Shown: in pieces, positions 55,350 through 64,000 of the stretch
Layout of the letters: each line of letters opens with the position of its first letter
Numbering within the stretch: the first letter of the stretch is position 1
From: Scilla litardierei
Lineage: Eukaryota > Streptophyta > Magnoliopsida > Asparagales > Asparagaceae
Assembly: GCA_030789695.1 (NCBI GenBank)
Contig: CM061141.1
Span: forward strand, 201,489,600 to 201,553,599
Direction of reading: 5' to 3'
DNA length: 64,000 nt
The notes under the pieces: generated by a model
Told to the model about the DNA's origin: nothing
Database searches by the model: none
Seen by the model: the letters and a program-made list of their open reading frames with translations, nothing else
Program-made: the position numbers and the translations under genes

Positions 55350-55905
55350 CTCACATGAGGAGTAGCCCCTGACCGTATAACAGGCCAGCCACGAAGTCTT
55401 CTAAATCATCCCCGAAGGTATAGCTGGCTCGCCCCGCAAGGGGGTGGACGTCTGACCGTATAGCCGAGTACCCCACGAGGGCAAAGTAAGCTCATTTCCG
55501 ATCGTATAGTTCGCTCGGCTCGTGAAGGTTTGGCGACCGAGATAGCATTATTAAATGTGCTGAAACTGGATCTCTTTAACACTGTATCTATGAAAACTGA
55601 TTTATCTTGTATTTTAGTTCAAAATGCAGCTAGTGTGGCTTTGAATTCCTTGGTCTGTGAGTCCAAACTAAAACTTAATACCCAAAGTTTTAATTATGAG
55701 AGTATGAGGATGATGCCTATCATTCGAGAAATCTATATGCTGCTGTCGATCTCATATCTTATAATTTATCTGTTGCAGCAGGTCACGCCAATTGTCAAGA
55801 AATCATTTGAGAAAATGTTTCCATTCAACAAAAATATCTCCAAGTACAACGAACAGAAAGGAGAAACAAAAAAGGGTTCGATCCACCTATGATGCAGGAG
55901 CTCGC
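55350..55905. other. Spacer; repeated GACCGTATAG words and copy 2 of the 200-bp segment
   Basis: CTGACCGTATA(A/G) appears at 55370 and 55453 and TTCCGATCGTATAG near 55495, at about 60-80-bp spacing, perhaps remnant LTR sequence. 55617-55810 repeats 52905-53110. The frame 55530-55892 spans it but has no recognisable domain. Confidence 0.4.
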
Positions 55906-55909
55906 GAAG

Positions 55910-57045
55910 AGACGTCCCTAGGCGATTCGTCTTCTCCCGTACCAGTAGGGTGACCAGGGACAACCGGAGGTCAGGGAAGCATTCTTCAGACCCGCTCCTC
56001 GAACGCTATGAAACCATCCCGGAAGGACCTCTCGATCTTCTCAGCTAAAATGTCCGAGAATGCCCATAATCCCTCACGGATAGACTCCGTGATCCTCGTA
56101 GCCAGGACATCCCTATAACCCCTCTGGACCTCAGCTACGAGCCGAGCATGGCCCACTTCCTGCAGGGCACCTATATCGGCTCAAAGAGCGCCTTTCTCCT
56201 TTCTATGCACCTCCCGGGCGAGGGACAGTGCATCCTCAGTATACTTGGCCGATCTCTCGACGATATCCAGAGCCTCCGTCAAACATCCCACCTCCAAAGG
56301 TAAGATTTGCAACTCTCAGTTTGAACTGGTGGGCCTCCTTGGCTGATTGCTCAGCCGCTTCAGCCTGCAGGCGCTCCTGTGCCAAGGCCGACTCAAGACC
56401 ATCTACCTTCTTTAAGAAGCGTTGCGTCGCTACAGCAAGCGTGAAAACCTGCGAGACTGAAGGCGTGAATGTCGCCCTCAATAAAAAGGCGTAGAAGAAG
56501 AAAGGGACCACCATGCTGGATATGCCATACCAGAGAGTCTGCCAGTTTCTCCCAATAAGGAACCCCCTCTAACGAGGAGCGGTCACTCGGAAGGACAGAT
56601 CCCTGCGCCAGCTGGATGGCCACACCAGCTGGACCACTCTCACTCTTCTTCTGCTTCCCCTTGGGACCTTCAGACCACGAGTGAGAGCATCTCTTCCTTT
56701 CGCTTGATTCCTGGTTAACACACGGGAACCCTGCTCGACTGCCGCTACGTCCCCCTCTCCGAGGTCGAGACCGACGGGAGCATCAATCTGATCCGCCACG
56801 AAGGTCGAAGGTTCGGCCGTGCCCATGGGCGGATGGGGAGGAACGCCCACCTGCCTTGACACCCCAATCGGTGGGTCGCTCACAAGAATGTTCTCCACCA
56901 TAGTGCGACCAGTCCCATGGCCAGAGGAACTCCCCCAACCACCCGAATATCCTCGTCGTCGAGGGTTGAGTTGCTGAACGTCTTGACTGAAATCCCGACC
57001 CACCATCAGAGCAAAAAAGATAAAAATTAGGGTAATGAGCAATGG
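55910..57045 (-). pseudogene. Gag-like coiled-coil relic of a gypsy-type element
   Basis: The minus strand carries RRGYSGGWGSSSGHGTGR, then VLTRNQAKGRDALTRG (57042-56569), then a coiled-coil series: FLKKVDGLESALAQERLQAE (about 56400), DIVERSAKYTEDALSLAREV, GHARLVAEVQRGYRDVLATR and ITESIREGLWAFSDILAEKI (to about 55990). Pieces lie in different frames. This layout resembles the C-terminal coiled coil of plant 'putative gypsy type transposon' gag-like proteins. No protease or polymerase is nearby. Confidence 0.5.
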
Positions 57046-58018
57046 ATAAAGTAGAATTTAAAAGGAGAAAGGATTTATACGAAAGGTCACTTTGAATCCA
57101 AGCCGTCAGAAGGGGTCGCGAAACAAAGTCTCACAGAAGGCGGCACTTCGAATCCCGCTCTCTAAGGGCGGGAGAATTCCAACTTCATGCTACTGGCCTT
57201 CATTCAATGTGATTACCTAAACTAAAGTGTATGTCAAATACACACGAATCACATTCCCTCAGACCGAACCGTCAAACCCTGAACAACCCCGAGCGATGGC
57301 GGGCAGTTGATCCAACACACCCACAATGGGCTAAGACGGAAGGGGTCAATTTCCTGATCCAAGCCCATGGGCATTGTCAGAATTAGGTACCAGCCCAAAT
57401 TGTACCATAAAACCCCAAATTTTTCCTGTTGTGCACGTTGATAGCCCATTATGCACTGATTAGGAAGTTTTGTTCATGGGTAATTGTAGAAAGGTTCACT
57501 TAGCGCGCACAACTTTCCTTTCTGTTGCCCGCTGTGCGCACTGAGCAATTTTGTGTTGTGAATAATTTAGTGGCCAGGTGTAAATGCAAGCTGATATAAA
57601 TAAAAGTATCACTTCTACAGAATAAAGAAATGAAATTGCATAGTGATACATGTGTTTTACTATATCATAATTGCAACCAACATTACATTAAACCCCACGT
57701 TTTTGGGAAAGCATGGATAAATCATAAACACTAAACTAGTATCGACAAAGAAGCTTATAAACCATATGAAGCGAATAAACCCTATATCTGTACCTTTTTG
57801 ATATTTTGTACGGGTTACGGATCGCAATCACGCACTGAGTAAAATAAAGACTGTTAACAATTGCACAACGTGCACAACAGCTAATAAATTTACCCGTGCA
57901 CATGTGAACGTGGAATGGAAAAATAAATAGTTGTGTGCGGTGAGAAATTGTGAGTTTTGAGTTGTTGTGTGTGGTGAGCAATTCTAGGGCTTGAGTCGTT
58001 GTGTGCGCTGAGCAATTA
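57046..58018. repeat. Spacer ending in a minisatellite
   Basis: 57430-57560 has palindrome halves (GTTGTGCACGTTGATAG; TAGCGCGCACAACTTTC ... CTGTGCGCACTGAGCAA). 57929-58018 has about three 34-bp units (GTTGTGTGCGGTGAGAAATT), in the same orientation as 11997-12265. No gene in 57046-57430. Confidence 0.65.
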
Positions 58019-58318
58019 CCCCATGCCTTTTCTGGCGCCGTACCCGGGTATCCACATTGGCCCCCGTGATTCGTTCTCGAGAAATAACACGGATCGAGGC
58101 CGAATTTTGAGTACTTTCATTTAATGTGGTACGGCATTCGAAGCATCTGATTTGATTCATGCTGCCAAAACTTGTCGCCTTCGGTTGATCTCAACCGTTG
58201 TTTTTGGCAAATTTTGATCATCGTGTACTATTCCAACGCGTAATAAGGCTTTTGTGCTCCGGTCTCTGGTTAATTCGAGGAAATATCATCTTCTTATTGT
58301 TTCTTCCAGCAAACAAAA

Positions 58319-59372
58319 ATGTTGGGAGGAGCATACAGAGAGTTTACTTCAGCGATGGAGCGGGCCAAAGAAGAAGGCCGTAAGAGGAAGAGGGATGAGG
58401 AGGAAGCGGAGGAAGCGGAGGAATCAGAGGAATCAGAGGAATCAGATGAATCGGGGAACCTCAATCTGGAGTTGGGGGAGGCTGGATGCTCCTCAAGTCA
58501 AGATGCTCGGTCTTTGAAGGCTGCTCCTTATGATCCCTGAGTTGGAGCCGAATCGTCCTCCAGCACGCCACCCGACGGGTGGCCATACAAGGACATTGTT
58601 CCTCCGGTCCCTTCCGTCGGCCCCATATCTCTAGAGTTCGGCCAGCTTCTGCTGTTGAACCGCACTTCGTCTGGCCATCATGGGGAGATTCAGGGGGAGA
58701 CCTATCGGCCACCGTTTATCGTGGGGAAGGACTAGTCGGCCCTCCTGGACTTTGGGACGGGGCTGGACTTTGGGACGGGGGCTCGTCTGGCGGAGAATAT
58801 CACTCTGCCAAGGGATTGCGATTTCCTGAATGGGGTCGACCTTGAGACGATGACCAACTGCTTCGTTTGCAGTGTCCTTCAGGTTCGTTGTCACTGGGCC
58901 TTCCGAATTTTTCTTCCCCTTCTGGTTTTACTGATTGTCACCATCTGTAGGTGACCATATTTGGGGCAGGTCTGCGTCGCAGGCCCTCGAACTGATCGAG
59001 GGGCAGCGCCGGCTGGCGGCTGCCGAGAACCCGGCTTTTGAGCTCAGAGCTCAGGTGACAAAGCTGTAGGAAGAATTGGGGAGGACCATGGCCGCCAAGG
59101 GCACGTCAGAGTGGGCAGCCTCGGAGGCGAAATCCAGCCTCGCCTCCGTGACAAGCGCCAGGAAGCAGGCGGAAGCTCAGTGGGGGTAGAGAGCGATCTC
59201 AACTCTGAGCTAATCTTGAGGCATCGAAGAAGGAGGTTGCTGACCTTCAGGCCAAGCTTCTTGAGAAGGGGCAAGAGGTCGATGCTTTTAAAGCTCGGGC
59301 CACCGCCAAGATGGTTAGGGTGGCGAGAGCGATAAAGGACCTGTTTACATCCGACGATGCATCGACTTCCTA
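58319..59372 (+). pseudogene. Gag-like or transposon-associated coiled-coil protein relic
   Basis: Starts MLGGAYREFTSAMERAKEEG, then a Glu/Ser-rich repeat (EEAEEAEESEESEESDES). After a stop near 58538 it continues in another frame with GEIQGETYRPPFIVGKD, a short internal duplication (LDFGTGLDFGTG), ENITLPRDCDFLNGVDLETM and TNCFVCSVLQ, a likely intron (to CTGTAG at about 58950), then DHIWGRSASQALELIEGQ, and a coiled coil ending KKEVADLQAKLLEKGQEVDA and FKARATAKMVRVARAIKDLF. Several stops make it a relic. It is paired in style with 55910-57045 but on the other strand. Confidence 0.5.
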
Positions 59373-59454
59373 AATTTTGCGAATCGTTACTTTTGTAGGA
59401 TTGCTCTCGAGAGAGTCATATGTAATTGTGCAGAATTTAATGAAGGGAATTTTT

Positions 59455-59585
59455 GCAACAGACCCCGATTGCGAGCCTTACTTCCTTTCCCCCTGATTAC
59501 CGGTCGACACACGGGAACCATGCTTGACGGCCGACACGGCCCCGTCACCGAGGACGAGACTGGCAGGAGAATGACCTTCTGTATA
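59455..59585 (-). repeat. Fragment shared with 56650-56790
   Basis: ACACACGGGAACC(A/C)TGCT(T/C)GAC, GGCC-rich text and GACGAGACTGGCAGGAG parallel the 56720-56780 segment in the same orientation. It shows that pieces of the gag-like relic were scattered. Confidence 0.55.
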
Positions 59586-59770
59586 TGATCGCGATGAGTA
59601 ATTGTGGGTAATTGTATATAGTTTTGCTCCGAGCGCACAACGGATTGTTAAATAACACCGTTGTGAGCGATGAGCAAAATTTGGTAATTATAGAAAGCGT
59701 TGCTTAGCACGCACAACATTCATTTCTGTTGCAAGTTATATGCGCTGAGCAATTATGTGGGGGTGATTAA
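59586..59770. repeat. Two units of the ACAACG palindrome repeat
   Basis: CTCCGAGCGCACAACGG...CCGTTGTGAGCGATGAGCAA (59626-59672) and TTAGCACGCACAACATTC...GTTATATGCGCTGAGCAAT (59702-59755), separated by GGTAATTATAGAAAGC. Same plan as 53180-53490. Confidence 0.75.
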
Positions 59771-60704
59771 TTAGTGTCCATGGGTAAATGGAAGCTGGTA
59801 TAAATAAAAGTATCACTTCTACTAAATAAAAGTCAACAGACGAGGTCTCGGGAATATACAGAAGAGTCATCTTGTACCTCGGGTATTTATTGTATATATT
59901 ACACAGATGCTGTTGCCAAAAATGATCCACTGACGTGGTGAGCGATGAGCAAAATTGTTGGCCTCGATCACATTTTACATGGATTCCGAATACGAGAAAC
60001 GGAACAAAGTCAGTATGAACCGCTCTTGCAAAATAGCATCAATCAACAGCTCCATCCGCACTGACCATAGTCACTTGCACTAGTATCTTGGCCTTCTGTC
60101 CCCTGTATGCGTTGAAGAATAAGAAGTGATGAAAAGAAAAAAATCAAAATTAAGTAAATATATTGTATAATGAGATAGATCAATTAGTATAATAAAGAAT
60201 ATTGCAACATCACATTTTGGCAGGGGTATGAAATTTACTCATGGGTTCCTTCGTCTGAGCACAGAGAGAAATGTGTCTGCACAGGTTTCAGGCAGCTTGA
60301 GAAAAGTGAGAAAAGTAGCAAGGGACTTCAGATGCCAGTTTGAGCACTTCCAGATGGAAACTAGAATGGCTGGCAATATAATGAAGCATTCGATCTTCTG
60401 AAGGAGCAAATAACATCTTCGAGGCCGTGTATATGTGATGTCTCCAATTTATGCATCATGTCAATTGCAGGAATTGATTGATTGAATTCTACGTGAGGTG
60501 AGAACAAAACTGGATAAATTTAAAATCGATTGTTTGATTTCCCCACAACTGCCAAATGACAGTGTATAAATGCAAAAGCCTAAACAAATTTTCCAAATCC
60601 TACGGACTTCAACCACTTGTGGCAACTAATTACGAACAACAAATCAAATAAAATAATGTAAACGTCTAGCTACCAACTTGACCTCTTCTTACTGAAAGCA
60701 TGCA
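59771..60704. other. AT-rich spacer, no gene seen
   Basis: Related in parts to 53640-54100 (the CTTGGCC...TATGCGTTGAAGAA text and AATATCATATTATTAGAAT-like stretches), so it is a diverged copy of the same mosaic unit. No coding evidence. Confidence 0.45.
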
Positions 60705-61591
60705 TGTCACGCCCCACTTCCCTAAAATGGAGGCGAGACGTGAAAAGGTCCGCACGAGAGTGGAGCTGTGAAGCCCCAAACTCGATAAGCGTCAATAAAA
60801 CATAAGCAGGTCCCTGTAACCACAAACGGAACAACAATAATAACACAAGGAGAGACAGAAATAAAATCTCAAATCTCAGAATTTGTCCAACATGAAAATT
60901 ATGTTCAACATCCAGAAAAGCCACCAGGCTAAAAGAAAGAGTCTAAAGGCCTAACACACGGCCAACACAACAAACACCAACAAAGTATGGGTGCTACGCA
61001 CCGATAGCTAAAAACAGTCTAAAGCAAAAGGGAAAGCTCTACGAGGACACTAAGACTGATCTCCAGTGTCCACGAAGTCCTCGATCAACGCAGGCTCTGA
61101 CTCAACGTCAGCAAACACCACGTCCTCAGCGACAAACTCAGGCTCGGGATCTAACATGTGTCACCCAAAAGAGAAAAAGGGGCACATGTCAGCAAGTCGA
61201 AAGACTTGTGCAAGGAAACTGAAAGAAAGGTAAACTAACAACCTAGCAGTTAAAGTATGGTGCATGGCATGGCAAGTATCGTATGGAAGTAACAAGTGAA
61301 GTACAAGTAGCAAGTAACAAGTGGTAGGTGTGACATGTATTGTCAAGTAACAAGTACAAGGGATCACCCACACACATGTGAGCGCCCAATTGCCCGCAGG
61401 CTATGTTCAAGTACAAGGGACCACTCACACACAGGCGAGTGCCATATTGCCCGCAGGCTGTATTGAGCTCGATTTCTGGACCACGAGCCAGATTTGTAAT
61501 TTGCCTAGGGTTGTGCCCGCAAAACGGGTGCCTAGCCGGAACAAGTAGCACTAGTATGTAGCGATGCTACGCAATCATGATGAGTGTTCAA

Positions 61592-61835
61592 GCATGCAAT
61601 GACATGAGCAGATATTCACGTATCGTTAATTGAAATTAAACATGACAGGCAAAATGCAATGACATGAACAAATATTCGCGTACCGTTAATTTAAATTAAA
61701 CATGGCAGTTAAAATGCAATGACATGAACAGATATTCACGTACCGTTAATTTAAATTAAACATGGTAGTTAAAGATGCATGGATGACATGAACAGGTAAT
61801 ACGCGTATAGTTAAGTGAAATTAAACGTGACATAC
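61592..61835. repeat. Four tandem 60-bp units inside the LTR
   Basis: GCAATGACATGA(G/A)CA(G/A)ATA recurs at 61595, 61655 and 61715 with exact 60-bp spacing and, with an indel, near 61777. Units include CGTTAATTTAAATTAAACAT. Confidence 0.9.
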
Positions 61836-62438
61836 AAGCATGATGAAGGTGACGGACCAAGCTTCGTTGTCAAGCTAGGTCAATGGCGTCTAGACGGCTA
61901 TCCTTTCACCGTCTAGTCTCTTTTATGCTAAAGCAAGGAAATGGACTAAGACATGGCCCAAATCAAGAGATGCAAGTTTCACTTGCCTAGCACTGAGGAT
62001 GACGATCAACGAGGCCGTCACACAAATGCTAACTACGGAGATGAGATCGCTGCCATGGCAAAACAACATTAAAACAACATCCACCCTAGTTTTGCTAGGG
62101 TTTCACAAAAACACAAATGGGCTAGGAGGATATTAAGAGATCGAGTTATTACCGTATCGGAAGCGGAAGAACGATGCCGAGCAAGCACGGCAACGGAAGA
62201 AATGATCCGGGGAACCTAGGGTTCAGATCTGGAATGGATGGGGAAAATCTGGAGAAATGGGGTTTTGGGGGTTTTTTGGGGGTTGGAGATGGCCTAGGGC
62301 ATGGTGGTAGGCCAAAATGGAGAGGGGGAGAAGCTCTTGATGAAGGAGGAAGGCTAGAGGAAGGTTGGGGAAGATCAGAGGTAAAGGGGGAAGGAAAGAG
62401 GCCAGGAGAAGAGAAAGAAAGAAAAGAAACGAAGTGGG

Positions 62439-62890
62439 GTATTTATGGAAAATGACCTGGCGGCTGCCCAGAAATTAGGGTTTCGACACTGATTAGTCGG
62501 TTAAAGAGCAACCACTGACCGACTAGTTTGTAAACTAGTCGGTCGGTTGACCAACGCAGGCCGACTAAGTCCAAATAGTAACTCCTGTACCAAAATAGGA
62601 TTTAGATTTAGTCGGTCAAAGAACAACTACTGACCGACTAGTTTTGAATCTAGTCGGTCGATGAACGTTCCTAGACTGACTAAGAATGAATAGTACTTGG
62701 TATCAAAATGATCATAGAGCTAGTCGGTTAAAGAACGATTGCTGACCGACTAGTTTGCAACCTAGTCGGTCGACCAATGTTCTTAGACCGAATAACGATA
62801 AACAGTACCTCCTGAGAAATTAACAAAGCCAACTAGTCGGTCCATGAAGGTTTGCCGACCGACTAAATCGTCATCTAGTCAGTCGGTTCC
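62439..62890 (-). promoter_or_regulatory. LTR promoter: ACTAGTCGGTC palindrome array and TATA box
   Basis: Four units about 112-115 bp apart start near 62492, 62607, 62719 and 62831 and contain TAGTCGGT...ACCGACTA palindromes (for example CGACTAGTTTG/CAAACTAGTCG type around 62519-62542). On the minus strand they lie just upstream of CCATAAATACCCC (TATA at 62439-62448). Several half-sites include GGTTGAC. The position matches the U3 of the LTR. Confidence 0.65.
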
Positions 62891-63178
62891 CCTTCTTGTA
62901 CCGGCTAACGTGCACAAAAAGTTCCGAAATGGAGCGCGAAGCTCCAGGATCGATTCCTAAGACTCCTTGGCTTGATCTAACAATAAGATATGACCGATAT
63001 GAAGCCCGTCACGAATGACTTACTCCAAAATCGACGATTCTAAGGAAGAAGCTAGAAAATCACGACGAAACGATCGAAAATGAAAGCTATGGAGACGAAA
63101 ACCACACATAAGGAGAAAATCCACCAAAACATATAATATAATATAATAAATCCAGATACATGAAAACTAGTCGTTACA

Positions 63179-63192
63179 TCCTCCCCAACTTA
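63179..63192 (-). other. Polypurine tract
   Basis: Minus strand AAGTTGGGGAGGA directly before the LTR start TGTAACGA, as usual in Tekay/Del-type elements. Confidence 0.8.
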
Positions 63193-63220
63193 AGAAAAAT
63201 TCCGTCCTCGGAATTTCCCA

Positions 63221-64000
63221 ACACTCACGTGTCCGGAAACAAAAGTGGGTAACGCTCTCGCATCTCATCCTCATTCTCCCAAGTAGACTCTCCAGGCGAG
63301 CCGTGTCACCACATCTCCCTCACAAGATTGACAACCTTGTTCCGAAGTGACTTCTGATGCCTGTCCAGAATCTGCACTGGCTACTGGTCATACGTCATAT
63401 CAGGGCGAACGGTAATCTCCGAGAAATCCACAGCATGAGACGGGTTGCTAATGTATCGACGAAGCTGCGACACATGGAAAACATTGTGAACTCCTTCCAA
63501 AGATGGCGGCAAGGCTAAGCGATAAGCTACCTCGCCAACTTTCTCCAGAATGTCAAACGGTCCAATGTATCGCGGGCTCAACTTCCCTCGCTTCCCAAAG
63601 CGAATCACACCACAATTCGGGGAAATCTTCAAGAACACATGGTCGCCCGGCTGAAACTCCAAAGGACGACGTTTAGCATCCGCCCAATGCTTAAAACGGT
63701 CCTGAGCAATCCTCAACCTCTCCCGAATATTCCTGACAACATCCACGGCCTCCACAATCATCTCAGGTCCCAACAACTCCTGATCACCAACGTCATCCCA
63801 ACTCAATGGCGATCGACATTTCCTCCCATAAAGAGCGGCGAAAGGAGCCATGCCAATACTCGCCTGGAAGCTGTTGTTGCAAGAAAACTCTACCAGATGT
63901 AGATGGTCCTCTCACGAACCCTTGAAATCCAACATGCACGCCCTCAGCATGTCCTCCAAGATCTGAATCATCCTCTCGGACTGGCCATCCGTCTGCGGAT
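63221..64000 (-). pseudogene. Integrase C-terminal part of a Tekay/Del-like pol, cut by window edge
   Basis: Integrase inserts retrotransposon DNA. From 64000 leftward: TDGQSERMIQILEDMLRAC, an in-frame TGA at 63912-63914 (TGG expected), then MAPFAALYGRKCRSPLSWDD, the GPY/F-type region (KLSPRYIGPFDILEKVGEVA) and YRLALPPSLEGVHNVFHVSQ. A TAG then follows YDQ near 63378 (normally the frame continues PVQILDRHQKSLRNK), and a TGA falls after REMW near 63307. The frame finally ends after YPLLFPDT near 63225. Three stops make this copy inactive. The rest of pol lies beyond the window. Confidence 0.9.

Larger units (their letters stand above)
60705..63178 (-). repeat. 3' LTR of a Tekay/Del-like Ty3/gypsy element, about 2.47 kb
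   Basis: The minus strand starts TGTAACGACTAGTTTTCATG next to a polypurine tract and ends GGGGCGTGACA. Both boundaries are TG...CA. The left boundary is inferred from the terminal dinucleotide and the change in sequence character, since the 5' LTR is outside the window. Confidence 0.65.

Overview
This window is plant nuclear DNA, almost certainly from a flowering plant. The evidence is Mutator-like (MULE) transposase and FAR1-related proteins, GT-AG introns, Athila-type and Tekay/Del-type Ty3/gypsy retrotransposons, a tRNA-Asp primer-binding site and captured fragments of plant genes. I cannot name the species. I see no intact single-copy host gene, no tRNA or rRNA gene and no CRISPR array. 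The window is heterochromatin-like: transposable elements, their fragments and satellites derived from them.

Layout. 1-8.2 kb holds three MULE genes: a leftward FAR1-type transposase cut by the window edge, and two rightward copies of a second gene that joins a FAR1-type DNA-binding domain to an OTU cysteine-protease domain. 8.2-26.9 kb is a mosaic of non-autonomous elements: MITE copies, fold-back elements, a 1.4-kb duplicated module, and captured fragments that resemble a BRCT domain and an F-box/LRR gene. At 26.3-26.75 kb a piece of the MULE DNA-binding domain has become a near-perfect inverted repeat. 27.0-35.1 kb is one satellite array of about 75-bp monomers, each containing a 13-bp-arm hairpin. 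36.6-51.4 kb is a tandem Athila-like retrotransposon (internal, LTR, internal, LTR) without reverse transcriptase or integrase, sitting in a FAR1-related relic. 52.7-60.7 kb is a second mosaic with two gag-like coiled-coil relics. 60.7-64 kb is the 3' end of a Tekay-like retrotransposon on the minus strand.

The theme that ties the window together is one short palindrome: TTGCTCA-(A/C)-CGCGCACAACG followed by its reverse complement. It flanks the OTU genes, forms 34-bp minisatellites (2.5, 12.0 and 57.9 kb), forms a four-unit array of about 75 bp at 53.2 kb, and in a C-to-T/G-to-A shifted form (CGCGCACGACGGG) makes the 8-kb satellite. Its core resembles CACGCGC, the published site bound by FHY3/FAR1, relatives of the DNA-binding domain encoded by these MULEs. 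My working model is that these are binding sites of the MULE proteins, amplified first as element termini and then as a satellite. A second theme is that both retrotransposon families carry clusters of other short palindromes directly upstream of TATA boxes, and the Athila-like family repeats that promoter-like layout inside the element, upstream of its 3' ORF.
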